A stretch of DNA of 64,000 nt, taken from JABDMH01 sp965223165 (GTDB taxonomy: Bacteria > Bacteroidota > Bacteroidia > Chitinophagales > Saprospiraceae). The stretch covers positions 620,001-684,000 of the forward strand of contig CBDCVQ010000019.1 in the NCBI GenBank assembly GCA_965223165.1. The letters run 5' to 3'. Position numbers and translations under genes: made by a program. Shown here in pieces: positions 27,433 through 34,894 of this stretch. Under the pieces are notes generated by a model. It saw only the letters and a program-made list of their open reading frames with translations, did not search any database and was not told the DNA's origin. The number at the start of each line of letters is the position of its first letter. Position 1 is the stretch's first letter.

Positions 27433-27876
27433 CTACCGCTTAAAAATGTATCGCGTGATGTAGATCCCATTGCCATCGGTTTCGCCGCTATCGCTCTCCA
27501 CACCACTGACGACAAAAGCCAGCTCCCAGCCTTCTTGGGCCATCTCCGTCAACTTGGAGCTGATGAGCGCGTCATTGCTGGCGATGTTTTGAAAATTGAT
27601 ACCGACGGCACTGTAAAAATTGAGCAGCTTGGTTTCCTCGAGCTCGTCAATTTTCGCTCGCTTTCGTTTGACCTTGCCTTGCTGCGAATCCGTGCCGTCC
27701 ACCCGGTCGGTAGTAAAGTCGCCGGCATTCATACCTTGACTGTGACTAATGATGCGGGAGCGACCAATACCCATGGGTACGATCGATTCGACGGAGGTGA
27801 CCACCTTGTACTCTTGCGCTTCGGTGGAGATGAGGGCGGCAAAGAAAAAGACCGCCATGAGACTTGATTTGATCAT
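27433..27876 (-). CDS. Small secreted protein, DUF4177-like C-terminus
   Basis: 147 aa. Signal peptide MIKSSLMAVFFFAALISTEAQ. A basic stretch (GKVKRKRAKIDELEETK) lies mid-protein. The last 50 residues, with LTEMAQEGWELAFVVSGV and YITRYIFKR, resemble the short beta-alpha-beta unit of DUF4177-type proteins. Function unknown. It lies 121 bp downstream of the hemB stop side on the same strand but has its own gap, so co-transcription is uncertain. Confidence 0.55.
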   Translation of the reverse strand: MIKSSLMAVFFFAALISTEAQEYKVVTSVESIVPMGIGRSRIISHSQGMNAGDFTTDRVDGTDSQQGKVKRKRAKIDELEETKLLNFYSAVGINFQNIASNDALISSKLTEMAQEGWELAFVVSGVESDSGETDGNGIYITRYIFKR

Positions 27877-27997
27877 TCTGCTTTTGATTTAATGAGATAG
27901 ACATGTTATCCTACGAAGGTAGATGGACGGGGAAAAAGATACTACTAAGGAACACCTAAAATGCCCTTATCAGGATGTTAAGCGTGCGGCCACCTGC

Positions 27998-28978
27998 TCA
28001 TTGGGGCGCAGCCCTCTCGGCAAAGTCCTTGGCCAGGTAGCTGATGATGACATCGGCGCCGGCACGTGCGATACTCTGTAGCGTCTCCGGCATAGCCACC
28101 TCGTAGTCCAACCATCCGTTTCGGCAAGCAGCCAATAGCATCGCACATTCTCCGCTCACGTGATAGGCTGCGATGGGCAAGGTACTGTACTCCCGCAGCA
28201 GATGAATGACATCCAGATAATGCAATGCAGGCTTGACCATCAGAAAGTCTGCCCCTTCCGATTCGTCCAGGTCTGCCTCGATCAAGGCCTCTCGCTTATT
28301 CGCCGGATTCATTTGATATGTCTTTTTGTCTCCGTCCTTTGGAGCAGAATCCAAAGCATCTCGAAAGGGGCCATAGAACGCGCTGGCATATTTCGCGGTA
28401 TAGCTCATGATGCCGGTCCCTTCAAAACCCGCATCATCCAGCGCCTCCCGCAGGGCCCCCACGCGACCATCCATCATATCAGACGGGCCCAACAAGTCAA
28501 AGCCCGCCTCGGCCTGCACCACGGCCATCTTGCAGAGGATGGGCAACGTCTGATCGTTGACGATCACGCCATCAATCACCAGCCCATCGTGTCCATCCGA
28601 ACTGTAGGGATCCATTGCTACGTCACTGATCAACGTAACATGCGGAAAATCTGCCTTGATACGTCTCGCTGCCCGCAGATAAAAATTGTCCGGATCATGG
28701 CTATAGGTGGCTCGTTTGTCCTTCAGCGTGTCCTCGACGGAGGGAAAAAGCATAAAGCTGCCCAATCCCACCTTGCCGCACTGCTCGATGGTTCGCAGGA
28801 TCTCATCCACGGACATACGGAAGTTGCCGGGCAAGGAGGAGATTTCATCTTTCACGTTTTCACCGTCCACGAGGAAGAGCGGATAAACCAGTTGATCCAC
28901 GCGGAGATGGGTCTCTTGCACCATCTTCCGGATGCCGTCGGTACGTCGGTTCCTTCTTGGTCTGCGTAGCATGGGCAT
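27998..28978 (-). CDS. hemB: Porphobilinogen synthase (delta-aminolevulinic acid dehydratase)
   Basis: 326 aa, full length. It condenses two 5-aminolevulinate molecules to porphobilinogen in tetrapyrrole synthesis (cytoplasm). The Schiff-base lysines are visible: Lys196 in YTAKYASAFYGPFR and Lys249 in LMVKPALHYLD. The metal loop reads SDVAMDPYSSDGHDG (Asp123, Asp128, Asp131), where zinc enzymes carry cysteines; this is the magnesium-type active site. The start codon overlaps the stop of the S9 peptidase gene (TAATG), so translation is coupled. Confidence 0.96.
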   Translation of the reverse strand: MPMLRRPRRNRRTDGIRKMVQETHLRVDQLVYPLFLVDGENVKDEISSLPGNFRMSVDEILRTIEQCGKVGLGSFMLFPSVEDTLKDKRATYSHDPDNFYLRAARRIKADFPHVTLISDVAMDPYSSDGHDGLVIDGVIVNDQTLPILCKMAVVQAEAGFDLLGPSDMMDGRVGALREALDDAGFEGTGIMSYTAKYASAFYGPFRDALDSAPKDGDKKTYQMNPANKREALIEADLDESEGADFLMVKPALHYLDVIHLLREYSTLPIAAYHVSGECAMLLAACRNGWLDYEVAMPETLQSIARAGADVIISYLAKDFAERAAPQ

Positions 28979-31005
28979 TATTGATATTTGTCAAACCATC
29001 CCAAAATGTGCAGCACCTTAGCAATCAGATTGCTGGGCCGATTAGCGATGCCGTGACCGGCTCCGGGTACCCGCACCATTTTGGTGTCCACCCCATTGAT
29101 TTTCAGGGCGGCATAATATTGTTCAGTCTCTGCCATGGGAGTGCGCAGGTCCGCTTCGCCCGTCAGCAGCATGGTGGGCGTCTTGACATTGCCCACGAGG
29201 GAGATGGGAGAGCGGCGCATATAGTGCTCCAGATGATCCCATGGTTTGCCTGGAAACCAGTATCGATAGAAAAAGGCCGGGTTGTCGGCGTAGAGCACAA
29301 AACTATACCAGTTGATGACGGGTTTGGCTACCACTGCGGCTTTAAAACGGTCTGTCTTGCCTACAATCCAACTCGAGAGCACCCCACCTCCGCTGCCGCC
29401 CGTGACGTAGAGCCGGTCCGCATCGATATAACCTCGATCGATCAGCGCATCCACGCCAGCGATTAGATCGTCATAGTCTTCGCCGGGATAATTGTGGTGG
29501 ATGAGGTTGCCAAATTGCTCCCCGTAGCTCGAACTCCCCCGTGGATTGGTGTATAGCACCACATAACCCGCTGCCGCGTAGAGTTGCACTTCTGCCGAAA
29601 AGCGATCGCCATAATTGGCAAACGGACCGCCATGGATCTCCAGAATTAACGGATATTTTTTGGATGGATCAAAGTCCGGAGGTTTGCAAATCCACCCCTG
29701 GATGTCCAGATTATCGTGCGACGATTTGTACCAGATTTCCTCTACCTCACCTAGCTTCTTGTATTGCAACAGATCGTCATTGAGCCGGGTAAGCCGCTTC
29801 ACATCGTCAGATCCGGTGCCCGCCGCCAGGTCCGCCGGGTGGTCGGGTGTCGAATGGGTGAAGGCAAACCGGCCATCTTGAGCTACACTGTACACGCCCC
29901 CGCCATAGGGCCGCCCCAGACTCAAGCCGCCCAGATTGTCCGCCAGCACCACCGACTCGCCATTCATGGCCATCCTGCCAATCTTGCCGTTGCCCTGGTC
30001 ATCGTACTGAAAATAGACATGCCGCCCGTCTGCCGACCAGTGAATGTTGCTGACTTGGCGGTCGAAATCGCAGGATATGCATTGGGCCAGGCTACCATCG
30101 GCATTGCTGACATAGAGCCGAGTCACCTGATAGCCTTGGTATTGCTCATCGTAGCCCAGATAGGCCATCTTGGATCCATCCGCGGAGAGTGCCGGTGAGT
30201 GATCCGGTCCCTCCCGATTTGTAATCGCCACGGCACTTCGCTGCTTGACATCCAGTCGGTATATCTCCGTATTGGCGGGATTGTCATGGCGATCCTCATG
30301 GCCATTGGCCGAGTAATAGAGGTAAGCACCATCGGGCGACCAGGTCAATCTTCCGTCGTGATCCCAGGGATCATCCGTCAGCTGAATGGCCGAACCCCCG
30401 TCTGCCGTCACGACGAAGATCTGGCTGTAGGCATCCGGCTCGTATCCCGATCCGTCGCTGCGATACTTCATGCGGTCCACCACCCGAGGTGGGTCATTCC
30501 ACTTGGCGCCCTCGGGTTTGGCGGGCATGCGCACAAAAGTCTCCGGCTCAAAAGGCACTTGCATAGAAAAGGCCAGGACGGTACCATCCGGCGACCAATA
30601 GGGAGTGCCCGGCGAACGGGTGGTGTTGGTCAGCTTCTGCTCTATGCCTTCCTCCACCCATCGCACGTAGATCTGCATCGAGCCGTCCTTGTTTGATCGA
30701 TAGGCCATGCGCTTACCATCCGGCGACCATCGAGGCGTGACATCAAGCTGATTGCCCGTCGTCACCGGTCGCAACTGGCTACCGTCAAAGTTCATGAGGT
30801 ATATATTGGACAGATTGGCATCCGTCATGATATCCTTATAGCTTCTGACAAAGAGTATCCGGTCTCCATCGGCGGAGATCTGTGCGTCCGACACGAGCTC
30901 GATGTCAAAGATGTCGATGGGCTCCAATTTGGACGATAGCGACTGTGCCACCATCAGGGCCGGTAGCAAGGCAAAGACCAGGGTTATTCTCAAGACATTA
31001 GGCAT
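28978..31005 (-). CDS. S9-family prolyl oligopeptidase-type serine peptidase
   Basis: 675 aa from the ATG at 31005, where a signal peptide begins (MPNVLRITLVFALLPALMVAQ). Residues about 35-400 form a beta-propeller with PD40/TolB-like repeats (SPDGKRMAYRS, SPDGTVLAFSM, SADGSKMAYLG). The alpha/beta-hydrolase domain carries Ser538 in TGGSGGG, Asp619 in GEADLRTP and His651 in PGAGHGI. Acylaminoacyl or dipeptidyl peptidase activity in the periplasm is likely. The stop overlaps the hemB start by one base. Confidence 0.92.
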   Translation of the reverse strand: MPNVLRITLVFALLPALMVAQSLSSKLEPIDIFDIELVSDAQISADGDRILFVRSYKDIMTDANLSNIYLMNFDGSQLRPVTTGNQLDVTPRWSPDGKRMAYRSNKDGSMQIYVRWVEEGIEQKLTNTTRSPGTPYWSPDGTVLAFSMQVPFEPETFVRMPAKPEGAKWNDPPRVVDRMKYRSDGSGYEPDAYSQIFVVTADGGSAIQLTDDPWDHDGRLTWSPDGAYLYYSANGHEDRHDNPANTEIYRLDVKQRSAVAITNREGPDHSPALSADGSKMAYLGYDEQYQGYQVTRLYVSNADGSLAQCISCDFDRQVSNIHWSADGRHVYFQYDDQGNGKIGRMAMNGESVVLADNLGGLSLGRPYGGGVYSVAQDGRFAFTHSTPDHPADLAAGTGSDDVKRLTRLNDDLLQYKKLGEVEEIWYKSSHDNLDIQGWICKPPDFDPSKKYPLILEIHGGPFANYGDRFSAEVQLYAAAGYVVLYTNPRGSSSYGEQFGNLIHHNYPGEDYDDLIAGVDALIDRGYIDADRLYVTGGSGGGVLSSWIVGKTDRFKAAVVAKPVINWYSFVLYADNPAFFYRYWFPGKPWDHLEHYMRRSPISLVGNVKTPTMLLTGEADLRTPMAETEQYYAALKINGVDTKMVRVPGAGHGIANRPSNLIAKVLHILGWFDKYQ

Positions 31006-31540
31006 AACTATGCGATTTCTCGTTTTCGTGGGGATGAAAATACAGATTAACCCAGCCATATTCGTGCGAACCGAGAGACATTCGCCGCCGGCATCGAACA
31101 ATTTCGACACGTACGTATTATCCCCAAAGAATCTGGAAATTTCGCTGTGCGGTCTGTTCGTCAGGCACTCGAAGCAGTCAAATTAAGGGTGAATGAACCT
31201 CGTGGACAAAGAACCGAACGGTCCCCGATAAGCGAGCGCAACAGGCCAGTGTGAGATGATGCAGGAGCAATTGGAGGGAGCCTGGGGAATCGTAGTTCCG
31301 GAGACTAACCTCCTGAAGGCATGAACAAGGGGAGCCCGCTAAGTGGCACAGGGACAGAGGGTAGTAGCAGCGGGTGGAGCTTGAATATTAAGCCTACCAC
31401 AGGCTGGCAAATTGAGTTTCACCTTATCGGAGGATAGAATGGTAAGTGATTGATATATAGCCTTTAATGTTGACATATTCCGGAAGTAAAATGTCGATAT
31501 TTGCAACGTTGTTGAGCCGTTTGGCGTTAGGTCGTTTAAG
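31006..31540. other. 535-bp intergenic region with an unexplained purine-rich block
   Basis: Between the divergent S9 peptidase and the AbiE-type antitoxin gene. 31190-31400 is unusually purine-rich and keeps the flavour of coding or structured RNA (AATGAACCTCGTGGACAAAG, GATGATGCAGGAGCAATTGG, GAGGGTAGTAGCAGCGGGTG) but has stops in every frame. It could be debris of a mobile element such as a group II intron leader, which I cannot confirm. 31400-31540 is AT-rich and probably holds the toxin-antitoxin promoter. Confidence 0.35.
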
Positions 31541-31951
31541 ATGAGATTAAAAAGCCTCGATAAGAAGATCCGGTATAGAATTACCAGGAGCACCGACAAT
31601 GTCTTCGTTCCTGAGGATTTTGCTGATCTCTCCGGCAGAGATCAGGTTGGTCGTGCTCTTAGAGCGCTCATCAAGCAGGGTGATCTAGTCAAAATAGGTT
31701 ATGGTCTGTACGCCAAGGCCATATATTCTGAGTTCTCAGACAGATTTGTGCCTGTGCACCCCTTACCATGGCTCGCCAAAGAGGCCTTGAAGAAACTAGG
31801 TATAGAAACAGCTCCCACCAAATATGAGCGAATGTACAATGATGGTTCTTCGACACAGGTGCCCACAGGCCGGGTAATAGGGGTGAAAAACAGGGTATCA
31901 AGAAGAATCGGCTTTGAAGGATCGTATATCGCCTATGAATACGTTCCCTAG
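31541..31951 (+). CDS. AbiEi/DUF6088-type antitoxin
   Basis: 136 aa. MRLKSLDKKIRYRITRSTDN followed by VFVPEDFADLSGRDQVGRALRALIKQGDLVKIGYGLYAKA is the winged-helix N-terminal domain of the DUF6088/AbiEi family; the C-terminal part is short. These proteins repress their own operon and neutralise the AbiEii nucleotidyltransferase in type IV toxin-antitoxin systems. The toxin reading frame begins inside this gene's last 40 bases, as expected for the pair. Confidence 0.82.
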   Translation: MRLKSLDKKIRYRITRSTDNVFVPEDFADLSGRDQVGRALRALIKQGDLVKIGYGLYAKAIYSEFSDRFVPVHPLPWLAKEALKKLGIETAPTKYERMYNDGSSTQVPTGRVIGVKNRVSRRIGFEGSYIAYEYVP

Positions 31952-32838
31952 CGAAGGCACCATTCTCATGCTTGCCACCGAGCTTAATACGGAGCCTGCT
32001 TTCCTAGAAAAAGACTGGCATGTAAGTAATGTCATCAAGGCTTTGTCAAGTTTCACGCACGATCTCTTTGAGCCGATTTTTTGTGGTGGGACTAGCCTAC
32101 TGAAGGGATATGGTATCATTCACCGGTTTTCGGAAGATGTAGACTTCAGGCTCCTCTCACTCGGCGAAGGGACTATCTCACGCAGACATAGGCGCACCTG
32201 TAGAGACGACCTCTTACAGCATCTGGCCCAGGTACCTGAACTGTCATTTGACCGCGACAACTTGATATCGCGGGACAGTAGCCCGGTTTTTTAGCATCAA
32301 GGCGTCCTATCCCAAACGATTTGGAGATCACCAGTCGATCCGGCCCGAATTGAAACTTGAAGGCACATTTGTAGGGAGAACTCTTCCTAGCCTTGAAAGA
32401 AGGGCGATAGCGCCAATCGTGGGTCAGTACATTTCAACCGACAATCGCTCATCCATCCGTTGCCTCTCACTCCTGGAAACCGCTGCCGACAAAGCTAGTG
32501 CTCTAGTGTGGAGGGTTCTCAGCCGGCATAAAGGAGGGGAGGTAGACGATCCTTCGGTCATCAGACATCTCTATGATCTTTGTGCGCTCTATGCACAAGT
32601 CCCGGATCTGTCACTGGTCTTGGACGAGAGCAGGGCCAGATATCAGGTCGATCGTATGAGAGGCCAGGACGACCTTCCCGGGTCATTTGAAGAAGCTTTC
32701 GCGGCCGCTCTGGATACTCTGCGGAGCGATGTCATTTACCGGAAGGAATATGACAGGTTTGTTCTCAACATGTGCTTCGGCCTGGACAAACCACCTGATT
32801 TTTCCGGTGCGCTAGAGAGGTTTTCTGCATTGATATAA
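31935..32838 (+). pseudogene. AbiEii-type nucleotidyltransferase toxin, frameshifted
   Basis: The first frame (ATG 31935, alternative 31914) has the toxin N-terminus: ELNTEPAFLEKDWHVSNVIK, then the catalytic FCGGTSLLKGYGIIHRFSEDVDF (GGTSL and SEDxDF nucleotidyltransferase motifs). It stops at TAG 32292-32294. The next frame over is open from about 32281 and continues ARFFSIKASYPKRFGDHQS to the C-terminal helical domain (SVIRHLYDLCALY, about 32550-32600), ending at 32838. A single extra base near 32282-32292 explains the break. The shift point is a T6 run directly before TAG, so +1 slippage is possible in principle. Together both parts give a full-length protein of about 300 aa. Confidence 0.82.
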
Positions 32839-32862
32839 TTTTGACGCTATCAATGCTCCAGC

Positions 32863-33264
32863 TCAGTTTTTCAGGGCCTCCACCGGCGCTTGCTTGGTCA
32901 GGGTAAAGTGGTTGGGGCCCTTGATCTCATATTGACCTGGACTCACTTCCATGATATGAAAGACGGAATTGGGACCACGCTGCAGATCAAAGATGTAGAG
33001 ACTATCTCCCCGCACTTCCCACTTGCCCACATCGTCCACCTCCTTGCCCATGGCTCGCACCTTGTAGATAAAAGTGTTGTCCTTTTCAAAGGTAAAGCCT
33101 ATCTGTGACGTCATCGAGTAAGCGCGCGTCGTCTCATCCAGTTGGTCAGCCTTGACCTCGGCCTGATACGCTCCCTCCTCAATACGCACACTCGGTCCTC
33201 CCTTTTGCGAAGCGCAACCCAGCATACTGACCCCTAAAAGCAGTGTCCAAATCCCAGTTTTCAT
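32863..33264 (-). CDS. Small lipoprotein, beta-rich, unknown function
   Basis: 133 aa from the ATG at 33264, where a signal with lipobox MLGC (Cys17) starts. The remainder (IGFTFEKDNTFIYKVRAMGK, VGKWEVRGDSLYIFDLQ) has the look of a small calycin or lipocalin-like sandwich: many Bacteroidota lipoproteins of this size share the 'W.v.gdtL.i' pattern. It lies 97 bp downstream of the Pycsar-type effector gene on the same strand. Confidence 0.6.
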   Translation of the reverse strand: MKTGIWTLLLGVSMLGCASQKGGPSVRIEEGAYQAEVKADQLDETTRAYSMTSQIGFTFEKDNTFIYKVRAMGKEVDDVGKWEVRGDSLYIFDLQRGPNSVFHIMEVSPGQYEIKGPNHFTLTKQAPVEALKN

Positions 33265-33361
33265 AAACGAACAAGTTAGCACTGCACAAAGGTAAGGTTA
33301 GATGTGATTCGAACAAACGGACACGCCGGACGACAAGGTGAATCCCAAAGCCGGCGTATGG

Positions 33362-33955
33362 CTACAGAAATACGATGATAAAGGAAATCACACAACTGAC
33401 GATGCCAACCATGAAAAGGGTGTACGCGATACCCAGGAGCCAGTACTTGCGTTTGAGCACCTTGCCATTGTTGTACATGTCGATGATCATCTGCTCATAG
33501 ATGAGGTCTCGAGACTGCAATACGCCCTTGATCTCACGGATGTAATCTTCCAACGTGTGATAGAAAAAGTTGTCAAAGAAGAGCAAACTCTTCTTGACGT
33601 CCTGCGATCGACTGCTCCGTATGATCATGGGCCGGGCAGCGAGAATAGCCAGAATAGCTGAGAATAGGCAGAAGGTCAGCAAGATCGCGAAAGGAATGAC
33701 CAACTCGACCTTATCGGTGATGGACTCGCCGTCGACTCTAAATCCAGACCCAAAGCCCGCGATGATCAACGATACCAGGATGGCGTTGATACCGGTAATC
33801 ATGTTGGCCTTGTTATCTGCGATCGCGATCAGTTCTATCTGGTTGCGACAGGAGACCCGAAATAGCGTTTCCTTGCCCCTACCCCCAGCCAGCTTCACTT
33901 CCTTCGCAGCAGCGGTGACTTCTTGCTCGGACAAACTTTTCGTTTTCATGGTCAT
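33362..33955 (-). CDS. Pycsar-effector-type membrane protein (DUF5706)
   Basis: 197 aa, stand-alone. The N-terminal part has the family block RNQIELIAIADNKANM with the first membrane helix (ITGINAILVSLIIAGFG, about 54-70). A second helix lies at 86-107 and a third at 173-196. Between them FFDNFFYHTLEDYIREIKG and YEQMIIDMYNNGKVLKRKYW match the conserved cytoplasmic part of PycTM effectors. In Pycsar antiphage systems such proteins disrupt the membrane on binding cCMP or cUMP; Bacteroidota also carry relatives without proven defence roles. An ankyrin gene and a class III cyclase gene lie upstream on the same strand. Confidence 0.78.
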   Translation of the reverse strand: MTMKTKSLSEQEVTAAAKEVKLAGGRGKETLFRVSCRNQIELIAIADNKANMITGINAILVSLIIAGFGSGFRVDGESITDKVELVIPFAILLTFCLFSAILAILAARPMIIRSSRSQDVKKSLLFFDNFFYHTLEDYIREIKGVLQSRDLIYEQMIIDMYNNGKVLKRKYWLLGIAYTLFMVGIVSCVISFIIVFL

Positions 33956-34171
33956 ATTGGCGGTGGGGCTTCCTAAAGTTAGTCAAGTTTGTGTGAATTT
34001 GCGACGCAGGAGCAAGGGATATCGTTGATTCCAACCGAATGCCCACAGCCATGCTCCTTGGGATGGACATTCGTAGCGAGCAAAGACAGGCTTTGTACTT
34101 ACCTTCCTATGCACCAGTCGCCTATATGGGTTCATCAAGCAGTCCCGACGCGGGCCACGCGGCATCGCGCA

Positions 34172-34732
34172 TCACTTCTCCGCTGCCCCGATCGACCGGA
34201 GGTAGTCGATGGCACCTTGATTGCCGCTACGCAGAGCCGTAGCCAGCGGAGTCGTATGACCGTATTGGCGCCGGTCGTTTTTGTCTGCACCCGCATCTAC
34301 GAGCAACTTCAGGGCTGCGGCATAGGCTTCTTCCTCGCCCTCGCCGCACGCAGACCCACCCCAGGCAGCCGCATGCATCGCATCGAGCGAATCCGGCCTA
34401 GCTCCCTGCGCCAGGAGGTATTTCATGGTCTGCAATCGAGCATTGTTGGCCGCCCAGGACAAGACCGAACGAAACCAGTTGGCATTGTTGGCATTGACGT
34501 CCGCCCCCAGGTCTATGAGTCGTTTGACGAGGGCCAGCTTACCGTCGTTTGCGGCATAGTGCAGTGCCGTACTGCCCTTGACAAAGGGCTTCCCCTGATC
34601 ATCCGGACCCGGCCATTCCAAAAGGGCAAGCTCCGGATGCAGATTGAGTAGATCGATGGCCTCTTGCTCACGCTCATCGTCATATTTGGTGTCCAGCAGG
34701 TGGAAGAAAGGGGTGTTGGGTTCAAAGTCCAT
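34172..34732 (-). CDS. Ankyrin-repeat protein
   Basis: 186 aa from the ATG at 34732; a GTG at 34756 is an alternative. Ankyrin units are visible as GSTALHYAANDGKLALVKRLIDLGADVNANN, then SVLSWAANNARLQTMKYLLAQGA, a shortened unit with an inserted Gly/Glu-rich loop (GGSACGEGEEEAY), and TTPLATALRSGNQGAIDYLRSIGA. No signal peptide or membrane helix, so probably cytoplasmic and protein-binding. It is 163 bp downstream of the cyclase gene and 216 bp upstream of the Pycsar-type effector gene, same strand. Confidence 0.82.
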   Translation of the reverse strand: MDFEPNTPFFHLLDTKYDDEREQEAIDLLNLHPELALLEWPGPDDQGKPFVKGSTALHYAANDGKLALVKRLIDLGADVNANNANWFRSVLSWAANNARLQTMKYLLAQGARPDSLDAMHAAAWGGSACGEGEEEAYAAALKLLVDAGADKNDRRQYGHTTPLATALRSGNQGAIDYLRSIGAAEK

Positions 34733-34894
34733 GGTAGAAATGTACTGAAATGCCACCTGTCAAACACCAATCTGCTGCTGCAAAAATGTACAGTGGCTCG
34801 CGGATGGTCTTGGGATTGCTCAAAAAGTGACCGGATCGTCTCCGTACCAATGTTCGGATTTGGTCTTACTCAAAGACCTTCGGCTCGGAACTAG

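Noticed and set aside
31339..31599. 86-codon minus-strand frame before the antitoxin gene
   Set aside because: It overlaps the antitoxin start on the other strand, and its composition follows the AT-rich promoter; no homology recognised.
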